Below are positions 34,047 to 41,687 of a DNA stretch of 64,000 nt, in pieces. Position 1 is the first letter of the stretch, and each line of letters begins with the position of its first letter. Origin of the DNA: Tidjanibacter sp. (GTDB lineage: Bacteria; Bacteroidota; Bacteroidia; Bacteroidales; Rikenellaceae); assembly GCA_017936605.1 (NCBI GenBank), contig JAGBFH010000002.1:62001-126000 (forward strand), given 5' to 3'. The notes beneath the pieces were generated by a model that was given only the letters and a program-made list of their open reading frames with translations, made no database searches and was not told the origin of the DNA. The position numbers and the translations under genes are program-made.

Positions 34047-35096
34047 CTACTCAGCAAAGAATTTTGCGAGTTCTTCGCCGAGAGCCTCACCGCGCAGATT
34101 CTTGGCGATAATCTTGCCTGTGGAGCAGTCGATGAGGAAGTTGGCGGGAATGGCACTCACACCATACATCTCGGCTGCCTTGACATCAAAGCCGCTCACC
34201 GACGACACATTGACCCACATAAAGTTGTTGCCCGTAACTGCCGCGAGCCAAGCATCCTTGTCGCTATCGAGGCTCACACCATAAATCTCGAAACCCTTTT
34301 CGTGGTAGTCACCATAGGCCTTCATCAGGTGGGGGACCTCCATCATACAAGGACCACACCACGAGGCCCAGAAGTCCAGAAGCACCAGTTTGTTCTTCTT
34401 AACGACCTCACTGAGGGCCACCTCTTTGCCCTCGGCATCGGGAAGTGTAATGTCCATATACTTGTTGCCCACCTCGCTCTTGAGTTGAGCCTTGGCACTC
34501 TCCTTGAGTTGTGCCACACTGGGCTCTTTGTGAATCTCTCGGGGCAGAAGGTCAATGGCATCGAGAATCTCCTGGGCGGAGAGTTGGGGATAGAGCGCAG
34601 CCGTCAGCAGGTAGGCACCCCAGAGGTTGTCCTTATTCTCCTGATAGCTTGCATCCATCACACCCTTAAGTGCCTCTATAGCAGCCTGTTGTTGCTCGGG
34701 GGTGGACTCGGGGGTCATCACGGGTGCGAGAATCTCCATCTGCTGGCGGTTGAACTTCCTGAAGGCATCGTTCGATGCGCTACCCACAACTGCAATTTTG
34801 TCGGGTGTAGCCAAGTCACCCTCAATCTGAAGGGGCGAAGCGTCCAGAAAGAGGGGTACGAGTTGCTGACCGCGAATCTTCAACACAGCCATAAGGGGGC
34901 TCTCGCTCTCCACCTCCAGAGAGAACAGACCATTCTCACACTTGGTCTCTGCGTAGGTGGTACGACCACTCATATCAATAAGCGCAACCTTACCGAACGC
35001 GCCCTCAATATTACCCTCCACCACATAGGTTTTCGTCTTGCTGCCACAACCAACCACAAGCAGTGCGGCAGCCGCAATGGCCAATATCTTTTTCAT
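34047..35096 (-). CDS. TlpA-like thioredoxin lipoprotein with N-terminal DUF4369 (second gene of cluster)
   Basis: 349 residues, lipobox 'LLVVGC' (Cys17). Same domain order as its downstream neighbour: DUF4369 ('YVVEGNIEGAFGKVALIDMS'), helical linker, then a thioredoxin domain with 'LLDFWASWCGPCMMEVP' and 'GVSAIPANFLI'. The C-terminal 'IIAKNLRGEALGEELAKF' is nearly shared with the neighbour, showing recent duplication. Likely a membrane-anchored thiol reductase; client proteins unknown. Confidence 0.9.
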   Translation of the reverse strand: MKKILAIAAAALLVVGCGSKTKTYVVEGNIEGAFGKVALIDMSGRTTYAETKCENGLFSLEVESESPLMAVLKIRGQQLVPLFLDASPLQIEGDLATPDKIAVVGSASNDAFRKFNRQQMEILAPVMTPESTPEQQQAAIEALKGVMDASYQENKDNLWGAYLLTAALYPQLSAQEILDAIDLLPREIHKEPSVAQLKESAKAQLKSEVGNKYMDITLPDAEGKEVALSEVVKKNKLVLLDFWASWCGPCMMEVPHLMKAYGDYHEKGFEIYGVSLDSDKDAWLAAVTGNNFMWVNVSSVSGFDVKAAEMYGVSAIPANFLIDCSTGKIIAKNLRGEALGEELAKFFAE

Positions 35097-35125
35097 ACCT
35101 TTCTATATTTATTATTAGCGTATCA

Positions 35126-35785
35126 TTACTCCTCGGCGGCAGTCTCCTCTTCGGTAGCTGCTGCCTCCTCTGCCATTGCCTGCTCCACAAAGCTCTTCAT
35201 AGACTGTACCTGGGGCAGACTCTGGGGCTCTTTGCCAAGCGCGTCGATGTAGCCAAGGAGCTGCTCGGGGGTCTCGGCAGGCACCATACCCGAAACAATC
35301 AGGAAGCCGCCAAAAAGGTTGTCCTTATTGGCCTCGAACTGCTCACCAAGCAGTTTTGCGATTGCCTCATTCACCTCGGGGGCGGGATTGTTCACATCGA
35401 AATCCTCGGGCAGATTGTTCTCAAACTCTGCCGTAGCCTCCTGGAAAGCCACGAAAGCGTCATTTGCTTCCGAGCCCGAAACAATCAGACCACCATAGAT
35501 ATTACCCTCCACGATAACCTTCTCGGCATCGAAGAAGATGGGGCAGATGGGGGTGTTGTCAATGGTGAGCACACCAATAAAAGGAGCCTCCTGCTCGTTG
35601 TCGACATCAATCGAGAAGCTGCCGTCCTTGACGGTTGCAAGGCCGAGGATGGTCTGACCCTCAAAATCGGTCACAAGCACCTGACCGCTAAAGCCCTCAA
35701 TATTGCCCTCTACAACATAGTTTTTGGTGGAGTTGCAGCCCACAAACATCAGTGCAGCTGCAACAAATGCAAAAATTTTCTTCAT
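35126..35785 (-). CDS. DUF4369 lipoprotein lacking the thioredoxin domain (first gene of cluster)
   Basis: 219 residues, lipobox 'LMFVGC' (Cys17). The DUF4369 domain ('YVVEGNIEGFSGQVLVTDFE') and the helical linker ('EANKDNLFGGFLIVSGMVP') align with both downstream genes, but the protein ends in an Ala/Glu-rich tail ('AEEAAATEEETAAEE') where the others continue into thioredoxin. No CxxC motif remains. As first gene of the cluster it may bind the same partner or substrate without redox activity. The region upstream to ruvC (95 bases) is without a gene. Confidence 0.82.
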   Translation of the reverse strand: MKKIFAFVAAALMFVGCNSTKNYVVEGNIEGFSGQVLVTDFEGQTILGLATVKDGSFSIDVDNEQEAPFIGVLTIDNTPICPIFFDAEKVIVEGNIYGGLIVSGSEANDAFVAFQEATAEFENNLPEDFDVNNPAPEVNEAIAKLLGEQFEANKDNLFGGFLIVSGMVPAETPEQLLGYIDALGKEPQSLPQVQSMKSFVEQAMAEEAAATEEETAAEE

Positions 35786-35880
35786 CGTTTTTACTCTTAT
35801 TTGTTATTTAGTTATTTCCACTCTAATGCGATGCGGCAGTTAGCCACGCCAGCACCCGCTCGGCCCGTTGGCCGTTGTCG

Positions 35881-36471
35881 TCATTTTTTCACCACTCTAT
35901 CGGGATTGCCACTCACAAAGGCCTCCCAGGAACTACTGCGGCTCCTCCCACGCCTCTGCGCCACCGTCTGGTGGGGAATGGGCGACGAGGATTCAAAATA
36001 GTGGCACAAAGCCACCGCCAGACCATCCGTAGCGTCCAACCTCTTGGGGTTATACTCCACCCCGAGCATACTCTTGAGCATCGAGGCCACCTGCTCCTTA
36101 GCCGCGCCACCGTTGCCGGTGATGGCCTGTTTAACCCTCCTCGGGGCATACTCAAAGACCTTGTGGCCCCTACAAAGTGCCGCCGCCATAGCGACTCCCT
36201 GCGCCCTGCCCAACTTGAGCATACTCTGGACATTCTCACCAAAGAAGGGTGACTCCAGAGCCACCTCATCGGGCCGATACTCATCCACCAACGACAAGAC
36301 CCTATCGAAGATATACTTCAGTTTGTCATAGGGGTCCTTCATCTTGGTCATATCAATATCGCCGATGACCTGTGCGCGTAGTTTATTTTTGCCCAGCACC
36401 TCCAGCACCCCGTATCCCATACGGTTTGTACCCGGGTCAATGCCCATAATTATTCGGTGCTCGGTAGCCAT
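35881..36471 (-). CDS. ruvC: Holliday junction resolvase RuvC
   Basis: About 196 residues from the ATG giving 'MATEHRIIMGIDPGTNRMG'; a longer frame begins at 36510 but adds a non-conserved charged stretch. Catalytic acids are seen in 'MGIDPGTNRMGYGVL', 'VALESPFFGENVQSM' and the C-terminal 'DATDGLAVALCHY', with the DNA-contacting 'APRRVKQAITGNGGAAKEQV'. It resolves four-way junctions with RuvAB, which are not in this window. The start lies 17 bases after the lpxD stop, on the same strand. Confidence 0.95.
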   Translation of the reverse strand: MATEHRIIMGIDPGTNRMGYGVLEVLGKNKLRAQVIGDIDMTKMKDPYDKLKYIFDRVLSLVDEYRPDEVALESPFFGENVQSMLKLGRAQGVAMAAALCRGHKVFEYAPRRVKQAITGNGGAAKEQVASMLKSMLGVEYNPKRLDATDGLAVALCHYFESSSPIPHQTVAQRRGRSRSSSWEAFVSGNPDRVVKK

Positions 36472-36487
36472 AGCGGTGTGGGGGTAT

Positions 36488-37522
36488 CTATCTGTTTTTG
36501 AGCGACTCAACCTCCTTTTTGAGCTCCCTTACGGTGCGCTGCAACTCAGGCAGATTGCGGTAGACGGCATTGACCCTACGGAACTTGGCAGCATCGAAGC
36601 CGAAAGAGCCCATAATCATTGAGCCCTCGGGCACCGACGAGGTAACACCCGAACTCGAGCCCACAATCGTGCGGTCACCCACGGTGATGTGGCCCACAAC
36701 GCCTGCCTGGCCGCCAATCATACAATTCTTACCCACCTTGGCTGAGCCCGCAATGGCCGACTGACCAGCCATAACCGTATTGGCTCCCACCACAACATTG
36801 TGGCCAATCTGCACAAGGTTGTCTATCTTGGTGCCCTTGGAAATAATGGTCGAGCCCATAGTTGCGCGGTCGATAGTCGTGTTGGCGCCAATCTCCACAT
36901 CGTCCTCGATGGTCACGATGCCAATCTGGGGAATCTTGTCGTACTCACCCTTGGCGTTGGGAGCAAAGCCGAAGCCATCGGAGCCAACAACAGCACCCGA
37001 GTGGAGGATGCACCTCTGGCCTATCTTGCACCCCTCGTAGACCTTCACGCCCGAGTAGAGGGTAGTCGCTGCACCCACCTTCACACCGTCGCCAATGTAG
37101 ACATGGGGATAGAGGCTCACGCCATCGCCCACCTCGGCACCCTCGTCAATCACAACATAGGCACCAATGTAGCAATCCTTGCCCACCTTGGCACTCTCGG
37201 CCACAACAGCCGTGGGATGGATGCCCTTCTTGCGGGGCTTATAGGAGGCGTAGAGTTCCAGAAGTTTAGCGAAGGAGCCATAGGCATCATCCACCTTGAT
37301 AAGCGTAGCCTTCACCTCGCCCTGGGGCTCCCACGAACGATTCACTATCACAATCGAGGAGTCGGTCGTGTAGACATAGTGCTCATACTTGGGGTTGGCC
37401 ATAAAGGAGAGCGCCCCGGGGTGACCCTCCTCAATCTTTGCAAAAGTGCTCACGGTAACATCCTTGTTACCAACAATATCGCCGCCCAAACCAGCGGCAA
37501 TCATCTCTGCCGTAAACTGCAT
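36488..37522 (-). CDS. lpxD: UDP-3-O-acylglucosamine N-acyltransferase
   Basis: 344 residues. An N-terminal uridine-binding domain ('[20 protein letters not shown]') precedes a left-handed beta-helix of hexapeptide repeats from about residue 105 ('[20 protein letters not shown]', 'GSDGFGFAP', '[20 protein letters not shown]', '[14 protein letters not shown]'), and a C-terminal helix ends '[13 protein letters not shown]'. The catalytic His lies in 'QIGHNV'. It performs the third step of lipid A synthesis. lpxA/lpxC, which often adjoin it, are not here. Confidence 0.95.
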   Translation of the reverse strand: MQFTAEMIAAGLGGDIVGNKDVTVSTFAKIEEGHPGALSFMANPKYEHYVYTTDSSIVIVNRSWEPQGEVKATLIKVDDAYGSFAKLLELYASYKPRKKGIHPTAVVAESAKVGKDCYIGAYVVIDEGAEVGDGVSLYPHVYIGDGVKVGAATTLYSGVKVYEGCKIGQRCILHSGAVVGSDGFGFAPNAKGEYDKIPQIGIVTIEDDVEIGANTTIDRATMGSTIISKGTKIDNLVQIGHNVVVGANTVMAGQSAIAGSAKVGKNCMIGGQAGVVGHITVGDRTIVGSSSGVTSSVPEGSMIMGSFGFDAAKFRRVNAVYRNLPELQRTVRELKKEVESLKNR

Positions 37523-37594
37523 TACTATTTGTGTATTTTATAGTTGTGGTTCTTCTCTCTAACCAAGTACCGCTCAATTCCTTGCGCCGTAGCC

Positions 37595-38065
37595 CTACAA
37601 GTATTTTGTAATATCCACGCCCTCGGGCATAAATTGGGCCACATCTCCCTTGAAACTCAAGATTTCGCGGATGACACTGCTCGATACGGCCACATACTCC
37701 GAGGGGGTGAAGAGTAGCACGGTAGTAATCTCGGGATAGAGCCTCTGGTTTATCTGCATCATATTGCGCTCATAGTCGAAGTCGACCGTGTTGCGCATAC
37801 CTCGGAGCATAAACTTTATCTCCCTATCGCGGCAATACTCGCCCGTCAGTCCGAGGTAGCTCACCACCTCCACGCGGGGCTCATTCCTATAGAGGTCCTC
37901 GATGAGGCGTTTGCGGTTCTCCACGGTGAGCAGTCCGCGCTTGTCGGGATTCTCACCGATGGCCACGATGACCTTGTCGAATATCTTGAGTCCCTCGGCA
38001 ACAAGCGCCTGATGGCCCGAAGTAAATGGATCGAAAGAGCCAGGGAAAATTGCGGTTTTTATCAT
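37595..38065 (-). CDS. coaD: Phosphopantetheine adenylyltransferase
   Basis: 156 residues, normal for CoaD, which makes dephospho-CoA. Nucleotidyltransferase motif 'AIFPGSFDPFTSGHQAL' (T-x-G-H), 'IVAIGENPDKRGLLTVENR', substrate-binding 'RGMRNTVDFDYERNMMQIN' and the C-terminal 'VAVSSSVIREI' are all present. Two tandem hairpin elements occupy the 261 bases upstream, between it and glyQS. Confidence 0.95.
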   Translation of the reverse strand: MIKTAIFPGSFDPFTSGHQALVAEGLKIFDKVIVAIGENPDKRGLLTVENRKRLIEDLYRNEPRVEVVSYLGLTGEYCRDREIKFMLRGMRNTVDFDYERNMMQINQRLYPEITTVLLFTPSEYVAVSSSVIREILSFKGDVAQFMPEGVDITKYL

Positions 38066-38108
38066 ATTATTCTGCTTAGCTTATTCTAAACACACTCATT
38101 CGCTACTA

Positions 38109-38205
38109 TTTGTGAGGGATTTTCAAGGCTTGGTTCCGATTTCTTGCCGCAGTTTACAAAATGTAAATGAGGAAAGGAAATCAAACGCACAAGTCCTGAC
38201 CACCC
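38109..38205 (-). repeat. Gene-end hairpin element, copy 3a (tandem duplicate)
   Basis: The 49-base block 38109-38157 repeats at 38216-38264 with 47 of 49 bases identical, an offset of 107 bases. It contains the conserved core (minus sense: inner stem ATTTAC/GTAAAC with TTCCTC opposite TGCGG) and an outer stem GATTTC/GAAATC. Confidence 0.8.
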
Positions 38206-38328
38206 AAAATTGCAATTTGTGAGGGGTTTTCAAGGCTTGGTTCCGATTTCTCGCCGCAGTTTACTAAGGCGTAAATGAGAAGAGAAATCGGAATCATAAC
38301 GCCGAAAACACCCACAAAGTGCAATTTT
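38206..38328 (-). repeat. Gene-end quasi-palindromic element, copy 3b
   Basis: Arms begin AAAATTGCA at 38206 and end TGCAATTTT at 38328; the gene-side arm includes the TAA stop of the glycyl-tRNA synthetase gene. Core in minus sense: outer stem CCGATTTCTC/GAGAAATCGG, loop TTCTC opposite TGCGG, inner stem ATTTAC/GTAAAC. Confidence 0.85.
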
Positions 38329-39868
38329 ACACCAGTTTCTCGAAGAGCTGACGCATACCCACCTTCTCGGCTACGATAGCCTCCAACTCGTCGATGCTCA
38401 CACGGTACTGATTCATAGTGTCGCGCTCGCGGATAGTTACGGTACCATCCTCCTTGGTCTGGTGGTCAACGGTCACGCAGAAGGGGGTGCCGATAGCGTC
38501 CTGACGGCGGTAGCGCTTGCCAATAGAGTCCTTCTCGTCGTACTGGACATTGTGGCTGTACTTGAGCCTATGCACAAGGTCCATTGCAATCTCCTGAAGG
38601 CCATCTTTCTTCACCAAGGGCAGCACTGCAACCTTCACGGGGGCGATGGGCGCGGGAATCGACAGCACTACGCGGCTCTCACCACCTGCCAACTGCTCCT
38701 CCTTATAGGCAGCCGAGAGCACCTGGAGTACCATACGGTCTACACCAATGGAGGTCTCAACCACATAGGGAACATAGCTCTCGCCCGTCTCGGGGTCGAA
38801 ATACTGAATCTTCTTGCCCGAGAACTGCTGGTGGCGACCAAGGTCGAAGTCGGTACGCGAGTGGATACCCTCCACCTCCTTGAAACCGAAGGGGAAGTTG
38901 AACTCCACATCGGTAGCGGCATTGGCGTAGTGAGCCAATTTTTCGTGGTCGTGGAAACGGTAGTTCTCGTCGCCAAAGCCGAGTGCGCGGTGCCAACTCA
39001 TACGGGTCTCTTTCCACTTGTTCCACCACATCATCTCCTCGCCTGGGCGCACGAAGAACTGCATCTCCATCTGCTCGAACTCCCTCATACGGAAGATGAA
39101 CTGACGGGCCACAATCTCGTTACGGAAGGCCTTACCAATCTGGGCGATACCGAAAGGAATCTTCATACGGCCGGTCTTCTGGACATTGAGGAAGTTCACG
39201 AAGATGCCCTGTGCGGTCTCGGGGCGCAGGTAGACGGTATTGGCACCCTCTGCCACCGAGCCCATCTGAGTGGAGAACATAAGGTTGAACTGGCGTACCT
39301 CGGTCCAGTTGCGGGAGCCCGAGATGGGGCATACAATCTCGCAGTCGATGATAATCTGGCGTACGGCTGCCAGGTCGTTGGCGTTCAGAGCGTCGGCCAT
39401 ACGCTGATTGACCTCATCCCTGCGGGCCTTAATCTCCAACACGCGAGCGTTAGTCTGGAGGAACATCTCCTTATTGAAACTCTCGCCGAAGCGCTTTGCA
39501 GCCTTGGCGCACTCCTTCTCAATCTTCTCGTCCTGCTTGGCAATCCAGTCCTCAATCAGCACATCGGCACGATAGCGCTTCTTGGAGTCCTTGTTGTCGA
39601 TGAGGGGGTCGTTGAAGGCGCCCACGTGACCACTGGCCTCCCACACCTTGGGGTGCATAAAGATAGCAGCGTCGATACCCACGATGTTGTCGTGGAGTTT
39701 GGTCATTGAGTCCCACCAGTAGGTCTTGATGTTATTCTTGAGCTCCACACCGAGCTGACCGTAGTCATAGACCGCGCTGAGGCCGTCGTAAATCTCGCTC
39801 GAGGGGAAAATGAAACCATACTCTTTGCAGTGTGCAATCAGTTTCTTGAAAAGTTCTTCCTGTGTCAT
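38327..39868 (-). CDS. glyQS: Glycyl-tRNA synthetase, dimeric class II type
   Basis: 513 residues, the single-chain alpha2 type. Class II motifs: motif 1 region 'FMHPKVWEASGHVGAFNDPL', 'YLRPETAQGIFVNFLNV', motif 2 'QIGKAFRNEIVARQFIFRMR' followed by 'EFEQMEMQFF', and motif 3 'YVVETSIGVDRMVLQVL'. The anticodon-binding domain follows ('APVKVAVLPLVKKDGLQEIA', 'IGKRYRRQDAIGTPFCVTVD'). It charges tRNA-Gly. A minus-strand -7 candidate TATTTTTG lies at 39929-39936. Confidence 0.96.
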   Translation of the reverse strand: MTQEELFKKLIAHCKEYGFIFPSSEIYDGLSAVYDYGQLGVELKNNIKTYWWDSMTKLHDNIVGIDAAIFMHPKVWEASGHVGAFNDPLIDNKDSKKRYRADVLIEDWIAKQDEKIEKECAKAAKRFGESFNKEMFLQTNARVLEIKARRDEVNQRMADALNANDLAAVRQIIIDCEIVCPISGSRNWTEVRQFNLMFSTQMGSVAEGANTVYLRPETAQGIFVNFLNVQKTGRMKIPFGIAQIGKAFRNEIVARQFIFRMREFEQMEMQFFVRPGEEMMWWNKWKETRMSWHRALGFGDENYRFHDHEKLAHYANAATDVEFNFPFGFKEVEGIHSRTDFDLGRHQQFSGKKIQYFDPETGESYVPYVVETSIGVDRMVLQVLSAAYKEEQLAGGESRVVLSIPAPIAPVKVAVLPLVKKDGLQEIAMDLVHRLKYSHNVQYDEKDSIGKRYRRQDAIGTPFCVTVDHQTKEDGTVTIRERDTMNQYRVSIDELEAIVAEKVGMRQLFEKLV

Positions 39869-40199
39869 TGTCTTGTCTGTTTTGCTATAATATTTTTTGA
39901 ATCTATATATTCACAACTATTCAATCTACAAAAATAGAAAAAAAAGTTGAAAGTTGAGAGTGGAGAGCGGAAAGTTATTAGGGAATTTAGGGAAATTAGA
40001 GAAGTTAGGGAAAATCGCCACTCTTTAAGCGCTCTAAACTCACTAAACCACCTAATCCCCTAAGGTCCTTAAGGGCTTTAAGGGCTTTAAGGTCTTTAAG
40101 GATAATTAAGGGCTATTAGCTAAATAGTGCGATTTGAGGGTGCGGCAACGGCTGCAACGAGTGCTGGGAATACTCTCCACCGCACCCATTAAAAAAGGA
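39869..40199. repeat. Intergenic region with low-complexity tracts
   Basis: No gene seen. It contains the glyQS promoter area, an AAAGTTGAGAG tract (39942-39975), an AAGGTCCTT/AAGGGCTTT tract (40060-40120) and a stem-loop module (40138-40187) whose ends GGGTGCGG/CCGCACCC pair and whose interior shares GGCAACGGC and CGAGTG with 30093-30142. Confidence 0.75.
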
Positions 40200-40318
40200 G
40201 AGCGAATATCGCGAAGGAAACTTTGTGCCAAATAAGAAAGCGGCACCGCAGTTTGCTTATCGCAAATGAGGATGCCGCTTTTGAAATTTGGTGCGAAATT
40301 TACTCGCGAGATTCGCTC
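40200..40318 (-). repeat. Gene-end quasi-palindromic element, copy 2
   Basis: Arms of about 46 bases (40200-40245 and 40273-40318) begin GAGCGAAT and end ATTCGCTC. The gene-side arm overlaps the last six codons and stop of the outer-membrane efflux gene. Core in minus sense: outer stem GCGGCA/TGCCGC, loop TCCTC opposite TGCGG, inner stem ATTTGC/GCAAAC. Confidence 0.87.
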
Positions 40319-41670
40319 GAAACTCCGCCGCCGAGGGCATAATAGAGGTTCACAAAACCCTGAACCTCGGAGAACCTATCGGTCGATTCGGCGAGCTCGG
40401 CACGAAGCAGATTCTGCTGCGCGGTGAGCACCTCAAGATAGCTCGCCGAGCCATACTTCATAAGAAGTTGGGTGTTCCATACCGCATCTTCCAGTGCCTC
40501 AATCTGGGCTACATCAATGAGGTAGCGCTCGCGCGAGGCTTGAATCTGCTTCAAGGCATTGTTCACATCGGCACCCGCATTTAGCAGAGCCTGACGGTAT
40601 TGCAACAGTGCGGTTTCGTGTTGGGCCGTGAGCTGTTTCACACGCGCTCTTGTCGCTCCACGGGCGAAAATAGGCTGCACAACACTCCCCACAACCTTGA
40701 ATACAAAGGCACTGGGGTCGGTGATAATCTCGCCTGCCGCATCCATCCACCCTGTCGAGCCAGTGAGGGTGACAGCGGGATAGAAAGCCGCTTTTGCCTC
40801 GCCCACAGCGTAGAATTTAGTGGCCAGCGTAGCCTCAGCCTGGAGTATATCGGGGCGTTGCGACACAAGTTCCATAGGTACGCCTATGGAGTACTCCTCG
40901 GGGAACTTCTGGTCGGCAAGGATACCTCGTTTAATCTCAAAGGGAAGCACACCCATAAGGGTTGCCAGGGCCGCCTCCTGCTCCACAATCTGCTCCTCGA
41001 GAGTATGAATCGAGGCATCCACACCGAGCTTATTGGCTCTGGCCTGTTGGACAGCCGCTTCGGTAGCCTTACCTGCACTCTTCAGAGCCGAGAGTGTACG
41101 AATATTCTCCTCCCAGGTGTCGCGCGTATCCTGACTCGTCTTGAGTTGTTCATCGAGCATCAGGAGCGTGTAGTAGCTATTAGCAATGGTGGCGATGAGT
41201 TTGCTCTGCACAGCCTGTTCGGCCAGCTTGCTCTGCTCCACAGCCACCTGAGCTTTGCGCTCGGCATTGCGTTTGGCGCCGAAGAAGTCGAGGTCCCACG
41301 AGGCCGCAGGCACAAGGCTATAGCCAATCGTACCGGACTCTCCCCCACCCGCATTGAGCGTTGCTTGCAGGGAGGCGTTCACCGAGGGCAAGAAAGCAAA
41401 GCGTGCAGCCTCAAGGCTCGCCTCGGCCTGAACGATATTGAGGCGTGCGGTGCGCATATCGATATTATACTCCAAGCCGCGCTCGATGTACTTCTGGAGG
41501 AGTGTGTCGGTGAAGAACTCGCGCCAAGGGATGGTGGCAAGTCGTGTGTGGGCAGTGTCGCCCTCGTAGAGCACATCCAGATTGCTCACATTGGGTCGCT
41601 CGAAGGAGGAGTAGAGTCCGCAACTTGCGAGGGTGAGCGCCAGTAGGATGACAACCAAATACTTCTTCAT
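40300..41670 (-). CDS. TolC/NodT-type outer-membrane efflux lipoprotein
   Basis: 456 residues, lipobox 'LTLASC' (Cys17), so a lipid-anchored channel of the NodT/OprM type. Paired OEP repeats with long helices are visible ('DMRTARLNIVQAEASLEAAR', 'RPDILQAEATLATKFYAVGE', 'LRAELAESTDRFSEVQGFVN'). It forms the outer-membrane tunnel of the tripartite pump and is the last gene of the operon, 17 bases after the RND gene. Its final codons lie in the arm of a quasi-palindromic element. Confidence 0.93.
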   Translation of the reverse strand: MKKYLVVILLALTLASCGLYSSFERPNVSNLDVLYEGDTAHTRLATIPWREFFTDTLLQKYIERGLEYNIDMRTARLNIVQAEASLEAARFAFLPSVNASLQATLNAGGGESGTIGYSLVPAASWDLDFFGAKRNAERKAQVAVEQSKLAEQAVQSKLIATIANSYYTLLMLDEQLKTSQDTRDTWEENIRTLSALKSAGKATEAAVQQARANKLGVDASIHTLEEQIVEQEAALATLMGVLPFEIKRGILADQKFPEEYSIGVPMELVSQRPDILQAEATLATKFYAVGEAKAAFYPAVTLTGSTGWMDAAGEIITDPSAFVFKVVGSVVQPIFARGATRARVKQLTAQHETALLQYRQALLNAGADVNNALKQIQASRERYLIDVAQIEALEDAVWNTQLLMKYGSASYLEVLTAQQNLLRAELAESTDRFSEVQGFVNLYYALGGGVSSESRE

Positions 41671-41687
41671 ATATATCTCTCTTATTT

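Noticed and set aside
38109..38264. Two near-identical 49-base repeats as a minimal CRISPR array
   Set aside because: Only two copies, the repeats contain the conserved hairpin core found at unrelated loci, and there are no cas genes.
38462..39709. 415-codon frame antisense to glyQS
   Set aside because: Shadow of a clear class II synthetase.
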